DNA of 5,570 nt from an uncultured Myxococcales bacterium (GCA_913058025.1 CAJXPN010000357.1:1-5570), one strand, 5' to 3'; shown: positions 1 through 5,570, numbered from the stretch's first letter. Numbers and translations: made by a program. The notes: a model not told the origin generated them from the sequence alone.

Positions 1-47
1 CTACACAGAGTAGATCGTCGGCAGCGTCAGATGTGTATAAGAGACAG
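1..47 (+). other. Nextera (Tn5) library adapter with i5 index, not genomic
   Basis: Synthetic sequence left by library preparation. Bases 1-6 (CTACAC) match the end of the Illumina P5 oligo. Bases 7-14 (AGAGTAGA) match a Nextera i5 index (S504/N504). Bases 15-28 (TCGTCGGCAGCGTC) are the Read 1 adapter, and 29-47 (AGATGTGTATAAGAGACAG) are the 19-bp Tn5 mosaic end. Genomic DNA starts at about base 48. Translating across the junction adds the false residues MYKRQ to the front of CysK. Confidence 0.98.
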
Positions 48-971
48 ATTCATGACAGCATCGTCGAGCTCGTCGGCCGCACGCCTCTGATCCGCCTTCG
101 GCGGGTCGTGGGGGACTGCCACGCCGAGATCGTCGGGAAGGCCGAGTTCCTCAACCCGCTGGGGTCGGTCAAGGACCGCATCGGCGCGAACATGGTGCTG
201 CGCGCCGAGGAGCGCGGCGAGCTCGAGCCGGGCGCCACGCTCGTCGAGCCCACGAGCGGGAACACGGGCATCGCGCTCGCGTTCGTGTGCGCCTCGCGCG
301 GCTACACGCTCGTGTTGACCATGCCCGACACGATGAGCATGGAGCGGCGCGCGCTGCTGCGCGCGCTGGGCGCCACGCTCGAGCTCACGCCCGGGCCGCT
401 CGGGATGCGCGGCGCGGTCGAGCGCGCCCGGCAGATCGCCGACGAGACCCCCGGCGCGCTGATGCTCCAGCAGTTCGAGAACCCGGACAACCCGGGCGCG
501 CACGCGCTCACGAGCGCGCTCGAGATCTGGGAGGACACCGACGGCCAGATCGACGCGCTCGTCACGGGCGTGGGGACGGGCGGGACGGTCTCGGGAATCT
601 CGCGCGTGCTCAAGCAGAAGAACCCGAACTTCTACACGGTCGCGCTCGAGCCCGCGGGCTCCCCGGTCATCTCGGGCGGCAACCCCGGGCCGCACCAGAT
701 CCAGGGCATCGGCGCGGGCTTCGTCCCGGGCAACCTCGACCTCAGCGTGGTCGACGAGGTCCTCCAGATCGAGGACGAGGAGGCCGCCGACATGGCGCGC
801 CGGCTCGCCCGGGAGGAGGGCATCTTCGTGGGCATCAGCGCGGGCGCCAACGTCGTGGGCGCGATCCGCCTGGGCTCTCGCCCCGAGTTCGCCGGCAAGC
901 GGATCGTGACGACGTTGTGTGACACGGGCGAGCGCTACCTCTCGACGCCGCTCTTTCGCGACCTCCCCTGA
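48..971 (+). CDS. cysK: Cysteine synthase A (O-acetylserine sulfhydrylase), 5' end missing
   Basis: Cytoplasmic PLP enzyme that makes L-cysteine from O-acetylserine and sulfide. The 307 residues run from IHDSIVELVGRTPLIRL to ERYLSTPLFRDLP. Numbering from the first genomic residue, the PLP lysine is K42 in GSVKDRI (codon 171-173). The asparagine/substrate loop TSGNTG is at 69-74 (252-269), the phosphate-binding GTGGT at 176-180, and the serine facing the pyridine nitrogen is S264 in VGISAGA. The PHQIQGIGAGFVP and MSMERR segments fit the CysK type rather than CysM or a cystathionine beta-synthase. The family usually starts M-x-I-Y-D-S-I, so only about two residues and the start codon seem lost to the adapter. 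An apparent ATG at 33 lies in adapter and is not the start. The serine acetyltransferase that supplies its substrate follows after 38 bp. Assignment is very secure. Confidence 0.95.
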   Translation: MHDSIVELVGRTPLIRLRRVVGDCHAEIVGKAEFLNPLGSVKDRIGANMVLRAEERGELEPGATLVEPTSGNTGIALAFVCASRGYTLVLTMPDTMSMERRALLRALGATLELTPGPLGMRGAVERARQIADETPGALMLQQFENPDNPGAHALTSALEIWEDTDGQIDALVTGVGTGGTVSGISRVLKQKNPNFYTVALEPAGSPVISGGNPGPHQIQGIGAGFVPGNLDLSVVDEVLQIEDEEAADMARRLAREEGIFVGISAGANVVGAIRLGSRPEFAGKRIVTTLCDTGERYLSTPLFRDLP

Positions 972-1009
972 GCGCGCGCTGCCTGGCGCCACGACACCAC
1001 GACGCGATC

Positions 1010-1804
1010 ATGTTCAAGTCACTCCGATATGCCGCCGGTGGCGTCGCGAGCTTCCTGGAGGAGGCCGCCGAGGACGTGCGCGCCGTGCGCCGCGGAGACC
1101 CGGCCGCCGTGGACTCGCTCGAGGTCGTCCTGACCTACCCTGGCCTGCACGCGCTGTGGTCGCACAGGGTCGCCCACCAGCTCCACCGCGTGGGCAACCG
1201 GCGCGTCGCGCGCGCGCTCAGCCACGTCTCGCGTCACTACACCGGGATCGAGATCCACCCCGGCGCGACCATCGGCCGCCGCGTCTTCATCGACCACGGG
1301 ATGGGAGTAGTCATCGGTGAGACCGCCGTGATCGGGGACGACTGCCTGATCTACAAGGGGGTCGTGCTCGGCGGCACGTCGCTGCGCCGCACCAAGCGCC
1401 ACCCGACGCTGGGCCGGGGCGTGATCGTGGGGACGAACGCGGCGATCCTCGGGGCCGTCGAGGTCGGCGACGGCGCGCGCATCGGGTCCGGCTCGGTCGT
1501 GGTCCGCGACGTCCCCGAGGGCGCGACCGTCGTGGGCATCCCCGCCAGGCTCGTGGCCAGGGCGACGTCCCGAGACGCCATCGTCCCCGACCTCAACCAC
1601 GCCGACATCCCCGACCCCATCCAGCGCCAGGTCGCCTCACTGCTCGCCGAGATCGACAGGCTCGCCCAGCGCGTCGGCACGCTCGAGCACCAGCTCGACC
1701 TCGAGCCCGAGCAGCTCGCGGAGCGGCTCGGCAGGGACTCCGAGCAGTCCGAACTCGACGGCGTCCTCGCCGCAGCCTACGAGGACGACAAGGTCCTTGG
1801 CTGA
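1010..1804 (+). CDS. cysE: Serine O-acetyltransferase (short EpsC/CysE type)
   Basis: Transfers acetyl from acetyl-CoA to L-serine, giving the O-acetylserine used by CysK just upstream. The protein has 264 residues. Residues 1-75 are a short helical N-domain, compact as in the Bacillus/cyanobacterial type. Residues 78-182 form a left-handed beta-helix of hexapeptide repeats (IHPGAT, IGETAV, IGDDCL, VGDGAR, IGSGSV) ending in GIPAR (176-180). Aligning from memory to E. coli CysE, catalytic His158 corresponds to H96 (IDHGMG), Asp143 to E81 (IEIHP, normal in this subgroup) and His193 to H131 (KRHP). About 60 residues follow the core: a predicted coiled coil (about 203-243) and an acidic tail ending Val-Leu-Gly. 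The usual terminal isoleucine, which docks into CysK, is absent. The ATG at 1010 has no clear Shine-Dalgarno, and translation may depend on read-on from cysK. Assignment is secure; CysK complex formation is doubtful. Confidence 0.94.
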   Translation: MFKSLRYAAGGVASFLEEAAEDVRAVRRGDPAAVDSLEVVLTYPGLHALWSHRVAHQLHRVGNRRVARALSHVSRHYTGIEIHPGATIGRRVFIDHGMGVVIGETAVIGDDCLIYKGVVLGGTSLRRTKRHPTLGRGVIVGTNAAILGAVEVGDGARIGSGSVVVRDVPEGATVVGIPARLVARATSRDAIVPDLNHADIPDPIQRQVASLLAEIDRLAQRVGTLEHQLDLEPEQLAERLGRDSEQSELDGVLAAAYEDDKVLG

Positions 1805-1819
1805 ATGGAACGACCTACC

Positions 1820-1836
1820 TGGACGTCAAACGTCCA
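1820..1836. repeat. Perfect 7-bp inverted repeat with 3-nt loop
   Basis: TGGACGT-CAA-ACGTCCA forms a perfect stem-loop 15 bp after the cysE stop. ACGTC also occurs three times here (1823-1827, 1830-1834, 1836-1840). No T-tract follows, so a standard intrinsic terminator is unlikely. It may be an operator, an mRNA hairpin or chance. No convincing -35/-10 pair is visible in the 1805-1897 gap. Confidence 0.35.
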
Positions 1837-1884
1837 CGTCACGATCCGACGACCACACACCTTCGCCACACGACACTGCCCCAC

Positions 1885-1889
1885 GGAGG
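1885..1889 (+). promoter_or_regulatory. Shine-Dalgarno site (GGAGG) deciding the start of the LolA-like gene
   Basis: GGAGG lies 8 nt before the ATG at 1898. It favours this start over the in-frame ATG at 1805, which directly follows the cysE stop, has no such site and would put 31 extra residues in front of a normal signal peptide. Confidence 0.8.
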
Positions 1890-1897
1890 CCCACGAC

Positions 1898-2701
1898 ATG
1901 CCACACTCACTCACCCGCCGAGCGTCGATCGCCGCGGCGTCCGCGCTCGCCATCGTCGCGCTCGCGACGCCCGCGTCCGCCCAGGAAGACATGACCGCGC
2001 GCGCGATCGTGGACAAGATGCTCGAGGGGAACAACTCCCTCGGGGTCGACTCCGGCTCGGCCTCCGTCACGTTGCTCATCGAGGACTCGTCGGGCTCCAA
2101 GCGGAAGCGCCAGATGCAGGTCCGCGGCAAGGACTTCGACTCCGGCTCGCGCTCGATCATGAAGCTGACGGCCCCCAAGGAGGTCAAGGGGCAGGCGTTC
2201 CTGTTCGCCGAGAACTCTGCGGGCGAGGACGACGTCTGGATGTACCTGCCCGCCTTCGGCGTCACGCGCCGCATCGAGGGCTCCCAGAAGAAGGGGTCCT
2301 TCATGGGCACCCACTTCACCTTCGCCGACCTCGAGTCTCGTGACATCGAGTCGGGCGACCTCGAGCGCCTGCCCGACGAGGAGATCGCCAAGGTCCCCGT
2401 CTACGTCATCGCCGCGACCCCGAAGAGCAAGGCAGACTCGGACTACGGCCGGGTGGTCGTGTGGGTCCGCAAGTCCGACTTCACGATGCTGCGCACGCGC
2501 TTCTACGGCGCGGACAAGGAGACCGAGCTCAAGACGCTCTTCGCCCAGAACTTCGAGAAGACCGACAAGGGCGAGACCTACATCCAGCAGATGACGCTGG
2601 TGTCGAAGAAGGGCGGCTACACCATGATCAAGATCGACTCGGTCGACGGCTCGACCGAGCTGCCCGACGCGGCCTTCTCCAAAGATCAGCTCGGCAAGTG
2701 A
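1898..2701 (+). CDS. Outer membrane lipoprotein-sorting protein (LolA-like, PF17131-type), secreted
   Basis: Predicted periplasmic protein of 267 residues. The signal peptide (1-28) has RR at 7-8, an Ala-rich core and an ASA|QE cleavage site. The mature part has the hallmarks of the LolA-like family annotated 'outer membrane lipoprotein-sorting protein': KLTAPKEVKGQAFLF (89-103), WMYLPAFGVTRRI (114-126) and SFMGTHFTFADLE (134-146), then alternating strands in which conserved aromatic and charged residues recur (VVVWVRKSDFTMLRTRFY, 186-203). Members have a half-open beta-barrel fold thought to hold a lipid or acyl chain. They often neighbour MMPL/RND-type permeases and DUF1302-type outer-membrane proteins, and here a barrel gene overlaps the 3' end by four bases (GTGA). 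A role carrying a lipid or hydrophobic cargo across the periplasm is inferred. It is not LolA itself: it has the WMYLP...SFMG pattern of the separate family. The cargo cannot be told from sequence. Confidence 0.87.
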   Translation: MPHSLTRRASIAAASALAIVALATPASAQEDMTARAIVDKMLEGNNSLGVDSGSASVTLLIEDSSGSKRKRQMQVRGKDFDSGSRSIMKLTAPKEVKGQAFLFAENSAGEDDVWMYLPAFGVTRRIEGSQKKGSFMGTHFTFADLESRDIESGDLERLPDEEIAKVPVYVIAATPKSKADSDYGRVVVWVRKSDFTMLRTRFYGADKETELKTLFAQNFEKTDKGETYIQQMTLVSKKGGYTMIKIDSVDGSTELPDAAFSKDQLGK

Positions 2702-4494
2702 CGAGGTCGCCGGCGCGCGCCATCCCACACACCACCCTCGGCGCGCTGGCGCTCGCGTTCGCGCTCGCCCCTGGCGTGGCGAGCGCGGAGTCGTTCTGCG
2801 ACCCCGAGGATCCGTTCTGCCAGCCGGTCGAGCCCGAGCCAGCTGGGGACGAGGATGGCGAGGATGGTGAGGCCAACGGGCCGACCGAGCCCGGGTCGTT
2901 CTGCGACCCCGAGGACCCGTTCTGCGCTCCCGCGGAGGAGGAAGAGGCGGGCGCCGAGGACGCGGCGGCCTTCACGCGACGTGAGCCCGACTTCGATCTG
3001 GCGCCCGCCCCGGTCGACGCGTCCTACGAGGCGTCGTGGTCGTCCACGCTGCTCCTGGACACGGCCTGGCAGGGGGACGGAGAGGACGTCGTCGAGCTCG
3101 GCTCTACGCTCGACCTCGAGCTCTCGTACGAGCTCGACGTCAACACGAGGCTCGTGCTCTCCGGGCAGGCCCGGCACTGGATGGCCGGGGAGGAGAACGT
3201 CGATCGGCTCGACCTCTTGTTGAACGCGGCGAACCCGCGCGCGGAGCTCGACGTGAGGTTGGGGGAGTCGTACGCGCGCTGGAGGTCTGGCGGCGTGACG
3301 GTGCGCGCTGGGAACCTGCTGACGTCGTGGGGGAGCACGGACCTGACGCGACCAGGCGACGTGATCAACCCTACGGACGCGCGCACATGGGGCCCGAGCC
3401 CCGCGGGCGTGGGTCAGCGCGCGCCGCAGCCGACGGTGGAGGCGTGCTGGGCGTGGGACGGCGGCGCGCTGACGGCGGTCCTCGTGCCCTTCTTCGTACC
3501 GAACTACGTGGTGCTCGTGGGGAGGGACTCGGGGTTGTTCGACGTGGGGAGCGCGCTCGGCGGCCAGCTCCCGATCGGGGAGCTGGCCGCCGGTCTGATC
3601 GATCCGTCGTCGACCGAGGAGCTCAACGGTTTCCTCTCCCAGTCCACGTACCCGGACGAGCGCCCCGACCACGTGAGCGGCGGCGCGCGCGTCACCGCGA
3701 CCGCGTGGAACACCGACCTGGGGTTGGGCTACTTCGTCGGTTGGAACCGCACGCCTTACACGCAGCTCGACCCGGACGCGCGCGACGTGCTCGAGCTCGC
3801 GGTCGCGGACGGTCAGGTCCTCCAAGACCTCGACCTCGCGGGGTTCCTGAGGAGGAGCCCGAGGGCCGCGCAGGCTCTCCAGCGCGTCACCGACAGGGCG
3901 AACGCCGGCGAGCGATTGGTCACGACGGAGTACCGCCGCAGGCAGACGCTCGTGGTGGACGCGGCGCGTTACCTTGGGCCGATCGGGGTGCGCGCGGACG
4001 TGGCGTTCTCACCCGCGCAGGTCTTCGTGGGGACGGACCTCTCGGGGTTGCGCAGGCCGACGTTCTCGAGCGCGCTCGGGCTCGGCTACGAGCGCGTGGA
4101 CGGGGACCGCGCGCTGGCGGTGTCGGTCGAGGGGTTCTGGATCGAGCCGTTGGGTCGGGACAACCCGGTCACGCGGGCGCTCGTTCCCGAGGGGGAGTGG
4201 GGCGTCGAGGGCGCCGAGCCGCTTCTCATAGGGGACAGGCTGCTCGGCGTCGCGGGAGGCGGGCGGTGGCAGACGCCCTTGTGGGACCTCGACCTCGAGC
4301 TCGGGGGCGTGTTCAACGTGACGACGGGAGACGTCGTCGCGCAAGGCGCCGTATCGCGCCGGTTCGCGAGCTGGCTTGTGGTCCGCGCCGGCGCGATCGT
4401 GTACGAGGGCCCCGACCCTCAGGACGGGCTCTCGCTGGGCGGACTCTACGACCGGAACGACCAGGCGTTCGTCTCGCTCGGGGGGGCGCTGTGA
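2698..4494 (+). CDS. DUF1302-like outer-membrane beta-barrel protein with duplicated Cys/acidic N-terminal module
   Basis: Predicted outer-membrane protein of 598 residues. The GTG at 2698 overlaps the upstream stop (GTGA) and is the start that gives a signal peptide (1-30, ASA|ES), which suggests translational coupling; no clear Shine-Dalgarno is seen. Mature residues 31-101 are an acidic, probably disordered region with two copies of SFCDPEDPFC (32-41 and 67-76). From about 110 amphipathic strands alternate with turns. The segment VRAGNLLTSWGSTDLTRPGD (202-221) followed by VINPTDART resembles the DUF1302 signature (strand, WG, D-x-x-R, D-x-x-NP-x-D). GYFVGWNRTPY (344-354) and the later RRRQTLVVDAARY (413-425) also fit that family's layout. 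Residues 355-410 look helical and may be a long loop or plug. The C-terminus (FVSLGGAL) lacks the common final aromatic. It probably works with the LolA-like carrier encoded just upstream. The barrel call is fairly firm; the family name is from motif resemblance only. Confidence 0.75.
   Translation: MTRSPARAIPHTTLGALALAFALAPGVASAESFCDPEDPFCQPVEPEPAGDEDGEDGEANGPTEPGSFCDPEDPFCAPAEEEEAGAEDAAAFTRREPDFDLAPAPVDASYEASWSSTLLLDTAWQGDGEDVVELGSTLDLELSYELDVNTRLVLSGQARHWMAGEENVDRLDLLLNAANPRAELDVRLGESYARWRSGGVTVRAGNLLTSWGSTDLTRPGDVINPTDARTWGPSPAGVGQRAPQPTVEACWAWDGGALTAVLVPFFVPNYVVLVGRDSGLFDVGSALGGQLPIGELAAGLIDPSSTEELNGFLSQSTYPDERPDHVSGGARVTATAWNTDLGLGYFVGWNRTPYTQLDPDARDVLELAVADGQVLQDLDLAGFLRRSPRAAQALQRVTDRANAGERLVTTEYRRRQTLVVDAARYLGPIGVRADVAFSPAQVFVGTDLSGLRRPTFSSALGLGYERVDGDRALAVSVEGFWIEPLGRDNPVTRALVPEGEWGVEGAEPLLIGDRLLGVAGGGRWQTPLWDLDLELGGVFNVTTGDVVAQGAVSRRFASWLVVRAGAIVYEGPDPQDGLSLGGLYDRNDQAFVSLGGAL
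2791..2925 (+). repeat. Two direct repeats encoding SFCDPEDPFC
   Basis: Copy 1 is 2791-2820 and copy 2 is 2896-2925. The 30-bp units differ at one base (T2811 against C2916, a Pro codon wobble shifted by one within GGA-TCC/GGA-CCC) and lie 105 bp, or 35 codons, apart. Similarity continues weakly into the following residues (QPVEPEPAGDED against APAEEEEAGAED), so about 22-23 residues appear duplicated in tandem with a linker. Within the linker, GAGGATGG recurs at 2851 and 2860, encoding EDG-EDG. Confidence 0.9.
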
Positions 4495-4597
4495 GGAGGC
4501 GTCAGAAATCTGAGGTCCAGTCCGCGTGACGTTGTGAAAATCCGAAGCCCCCAGCGGGCGCCGTGGGTGAGCGTCGGGGCGAGGGTTCTGCGCGTCG

Positions 4598-4607
4598 TGA
4601 GCGCTCA
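4598..4607. promoter_or_regulatory. Perfect 10-bp palindrome, possible activator or repressor site
   Basis: TGAGCGCTCA is fully self-complementary. It is centred about 80 bp before the start predicted from the sigma-54-like element, a distance at which enhancer-binding proteins often bind. A 10-bp palindrome can also occur by chance in GC-rich DNA. Confidence 0.25.
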
Positions 4608-4656
4608 TCGGTGTTTCAGGCGTCGTAAGGAAACCATCGGGGTGACACGCGCGTCA

Positions 4657-4672
4657 TGGATCGCAAGTTGCT
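4657..4672 (+). promoter_or_regulatory. Candidate sigma-54 (-24/-12) promoter
   Basis: TGGATCGCAAGTTGCT matches the RpoN consensus TGGCACG-N4-TTGCW at all but two defined positions (A4660 and T4661 instead of C and A). It has the essential GG (4658-4659) and GC (4670-4671) at the correct 12-bp spacing. Transcription would begin near 4683, leaving a leader of about 52 nt before the ATG at 4735. Found by eye and untested. Confidence 0.4.
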
Positions 4673-4724
4673 TCGTAGAGAGGACATCAGGTGGCGCGTC
4701 GTTTTGGAAGGCGCCACGAGAGAT

Positions 4725-4728
4725 GGAG
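4725..4728 (+). promoter_or_regulatory. Shine-Dalgarno site (GGAG) for the coiled-coil gene
   Basis: GGAG lies 6 nt before the ATG at 4735. The in-frame ATG at 4732 would be only 3 nt away. The ATG at 4723 would need GGAAGG (4706-4711) at an 11-nt spacing. All three starts keep the signal peptide. Confidence 0.55.
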
Positions 4729-4734
4729 AGCATG

Positions 4735-5539
4735 ATGCGCCGACTTCGAACCCTCATCGCCCAGGTCGCCGTGGCGTTCGCCACGGTGGCGGCCGCTCCT
4801 GCGATGGCGACGGCGTTGACGGCGCCAGGGGTCGTGGCGCAGTCGAGGGGCGCGGAGTTGAGCGCGCTCGAGAAGAGCTGGGAGGACGCCGTGCGTCGCC
4901 GCGAGCACCTCGTGGGCACGATGGTCGCCGTCGAGGAGAGCTACGACGGCCTCGTCGGGCGGATCGAGCGCCTCAAGCGTGAGGGCGCCGACAACGACCT
5001 GCGCCGCCAGCGCCTCCAGACGCTGCTGCGTGAGGGCAGGGCGATCGCAGAGCAGCTCCAGCAGATGCAGCGCGCCGTGGTCCAGAACGACGAGGAGATC
5101 GCCGACATCAGCGGGTCCATCGTCGGCATCCTGGACGCGAGGATGCGCCGCGCCGAGCTCGAGATGGCCTCGGCCTCCGCGGGCTCCAGGGCCAAGCTCG
5201 TCAGGTCGCTCAACGGGCTCAGCACGATGCGAGCGCGCTACGCTCGCCCTCTCCCCCAGATCTCGATGCGTGACGTCGACGACATCCTCGAGTCCGCCGA
5301 CCAGGTCGAGGACCCCGAGGAGATGCTCGCGCTCGCCGACGAACTCCAGGACACGGAGACGAGCGTCCGACAGAAGCTCCAGTGGGTTCAGGGTCGCCTG
5401 TCGCAGCTCCGGCAGCGCAAGAAGCTCGTGCGCCGCTCGCGCACGTTCCAGCGCCAGGAGCGCTTCTTCGAGGAGGGTGACCGGGGCCGCGTCGTGGTGT
5501 CTCGCGATCAGCCCGCGGCAGCCGCCTCCGGAGGGGACG
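4735..5539 (+). CDS. Unrecognised secreted coiled-coil protein, 3' end missing
   Basis: Reading frame open from 4723/4735 to the contig end; 268 genomic residues are visible and the stop is lost in the adapter. Residues 1 to about 25-35 are a signal peptide (MRRLRTL, then an Ala/Val core with possible cuts after AMA or VVA), so the product is probably periplasmic. Residues 40-155 are almost entirely charged, heptad-like helix (LEKSWEDAVRRREHLV, IERLKREG, LRRQRLQTLL, IAEQLQQMQ). A break with prolines follows (ARPLPQISMRDVDDIL, 170-185). A second helical segment is at 195-233, then a basic stretch (RQRKKLVRRSR, 226-236), and finally a probably disordered Ala/Gly-rich end. Visible Cys: none. No catalytic motif was found. 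It recalls DUF3450 and other periplasmic coiled-coil partners of energised envelope complexes only in general shape, and I do not assign it. The residues VSYTHLTLP that appear after Asp268 are adapter translation. Confidence 0.8.
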
Positions 5540-5570
5540 CTGTCTCTTATACACATCTGACGCTGCCGAC
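5540..5570 (-). other. Nextera (Tn5) adapter, reverse complement, not genomic
   Basis: CTGTCTCTTATACACATCT (5540-5558) is the reverse complement of the Tn5 mosaic end. GACGCTGCCGAC (5559-5570) is the reverse complement of most of the Read 1 adapter. Genomic sequence ends at about 5539. Both contig ends carry the Read 1-side adapter, as expected when read-2 read-through is left untrimmed. Confidence 0.98.

Larger units (their letters stand above)
4495..4734. other. Intergenic region between barrel gene and coiled-coil gene
   Basis: This 240-bp stretch has no credible gene. GAGGAGG (4493-4499), a strong Shine-Dalgarno look-alike, overlaps the barrel stop, yet no usable reading frame follows: the nearest GTG (4525) stops after three codons. 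Small symmetries are TCAGA-AA-TCTGA (4502-4513), TGAGCGCTCA (4598-4607) and TGAC-ACGCGC-GTCA (4643-4656). No stem followed by a T-run is present, so no intrinsic terminator is called. The only promoter candidate is the sigma-54-like site at 4657-4672. Confidence 0.7.

Noticed and set aside
33..47. ATG at 33 as the cysK start (MYKRQ...)
   Set aside because: These bases are adapter; MYKRQ is a known adapter-translation artefact.
27..992. Long reverse-strand open frame (321 residues) opposite cysK
   Set aside because: Arg/Ala/Asp/Val-rich shadow from GC-rich third positions, its N-terminal end in genomic DNA and C-terminal end in adapter; the + strand gene is unmistakable.
1805..1897. Start of the LolA-like gene at ATG 1805
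   Set aside because: No ribosome site, and it would put 31 residues before an otherwise normal signal peptide; ATG 1898 has GGAGG at 8 nt.
2461..2697. Upstream extension of the barrel frame to 2461
   Set aside because: It overlaps the well-supported LolA-like gene and would bury the signal peptide; GTG 2698 is the sensible start.
2686..3825. 379-residue reverse-strand frame opposite the barrel gene
   Set aside because: Low-complexity Arg/Val/Leu composition typical of antisense shadow; no start signal or motif.
4502..4513. TCAGA-AA-TCTGA as a terminator after the barrel gene
   Set aside because: Stem too short with a 2-nt loop and no T-run.
3036..4529. 497-residue + strand frame inside the barrel gene
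   Set aside because: Extremely Arg/Gly/Ala-rich with no domain; an out-of-frame shadow of the barrel gene.
4656..4982. Small + strand gene starting at ATG 4656
   Set aside because: No ribosome site, Arg/Gly-rich, and mostly overlaps the better-supported gene in another frame.
4687..5556. 289-residue reverse-strand frame opposite the coiled-coil gene (MCIRDS...)
   Set aside because: Its start lies in the 3' adapter and its composition is shadow-like; the + strand frame has a signal peptide and ribosome site.
17..5570. 31-bp terminal inverted repeats containing Tn5 mosaic ends, as if the window were a transposon
   Set aside because: They match the synthetic Nextera adapter including primer tail and i5 index, and no transposase gene is present.

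Overview
The window is a short contig of high-GC bacterial DNA with sequencing adapter left on both ends. Bases 1-47 and 5540-5570 are Illumina Nextera (Tn5) adapter, so only about 48-5539 is genomic. The two outermost genes are therefore cut by the assembly, not by biology. An outer-membrane-type beta-barrel and three Sec signal peptides point to a Gram-negative (diderm) bacterium. The GC-rich third positions, the Arg/Ala/Asp/Glu-rich proteins and a possible sigma-54 promoter would fit a Myxococcota-like (former Deltaproteobacteria) genome, but this is an inference from composition, not from alignment.

Layout: all five genes lie on the + strand. (1) 48-971, O-acetylserine sulfhydrylase CysK, missing only its first few residues. 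(2) 1010-1804, serine O-acetyltransferase CysE of the short EpsC type. Together these two carry out both steps of cysteine synthesis from serine. (3) 1898-2701, a secreted LolA-like 'outer membrane lipoprotein-sorting protein'. (4) 2698-4494, a DUF1302-like outer-membrane beta-barrel whose GTG start overlaps the stop of gene 3 by four bases. Genes 3 and 4 look like the periplasmic carrier and outer-membrane parts of an envelope lipid or hydrophobic-cargo system. No inner-membrane permease is present in the window. (5) 4735-5539 and beyond, an unrecognised secreted coiled-coil protein cut by the 3' adapter. It follows a 240-bp intergenic region holding a candidate sigma-54 promoter and small palindromes.

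Genes 1-4 are closely packed (gaps of 38 and 93 bp, then a 4-bp overlap) and could be one transcript, although the 93-bp gap contains a small hairpin and may hold a separate promoter. Gene 5 probably starts its own transcription unit. I see no mobile element, CRISPR array, tRNA or rRNA. The most unusual feature is a duplicated cysteine/acidic module (SFCDPEDPFC, twice) at the mature N-terminus of the barrel protein. Next come the CysE tail, which lacks the terminal isoleucine of the classical cysteine synthase complex, and the unknown coiled-coil gene. I do not see convincing evidence of a wholly new system here.
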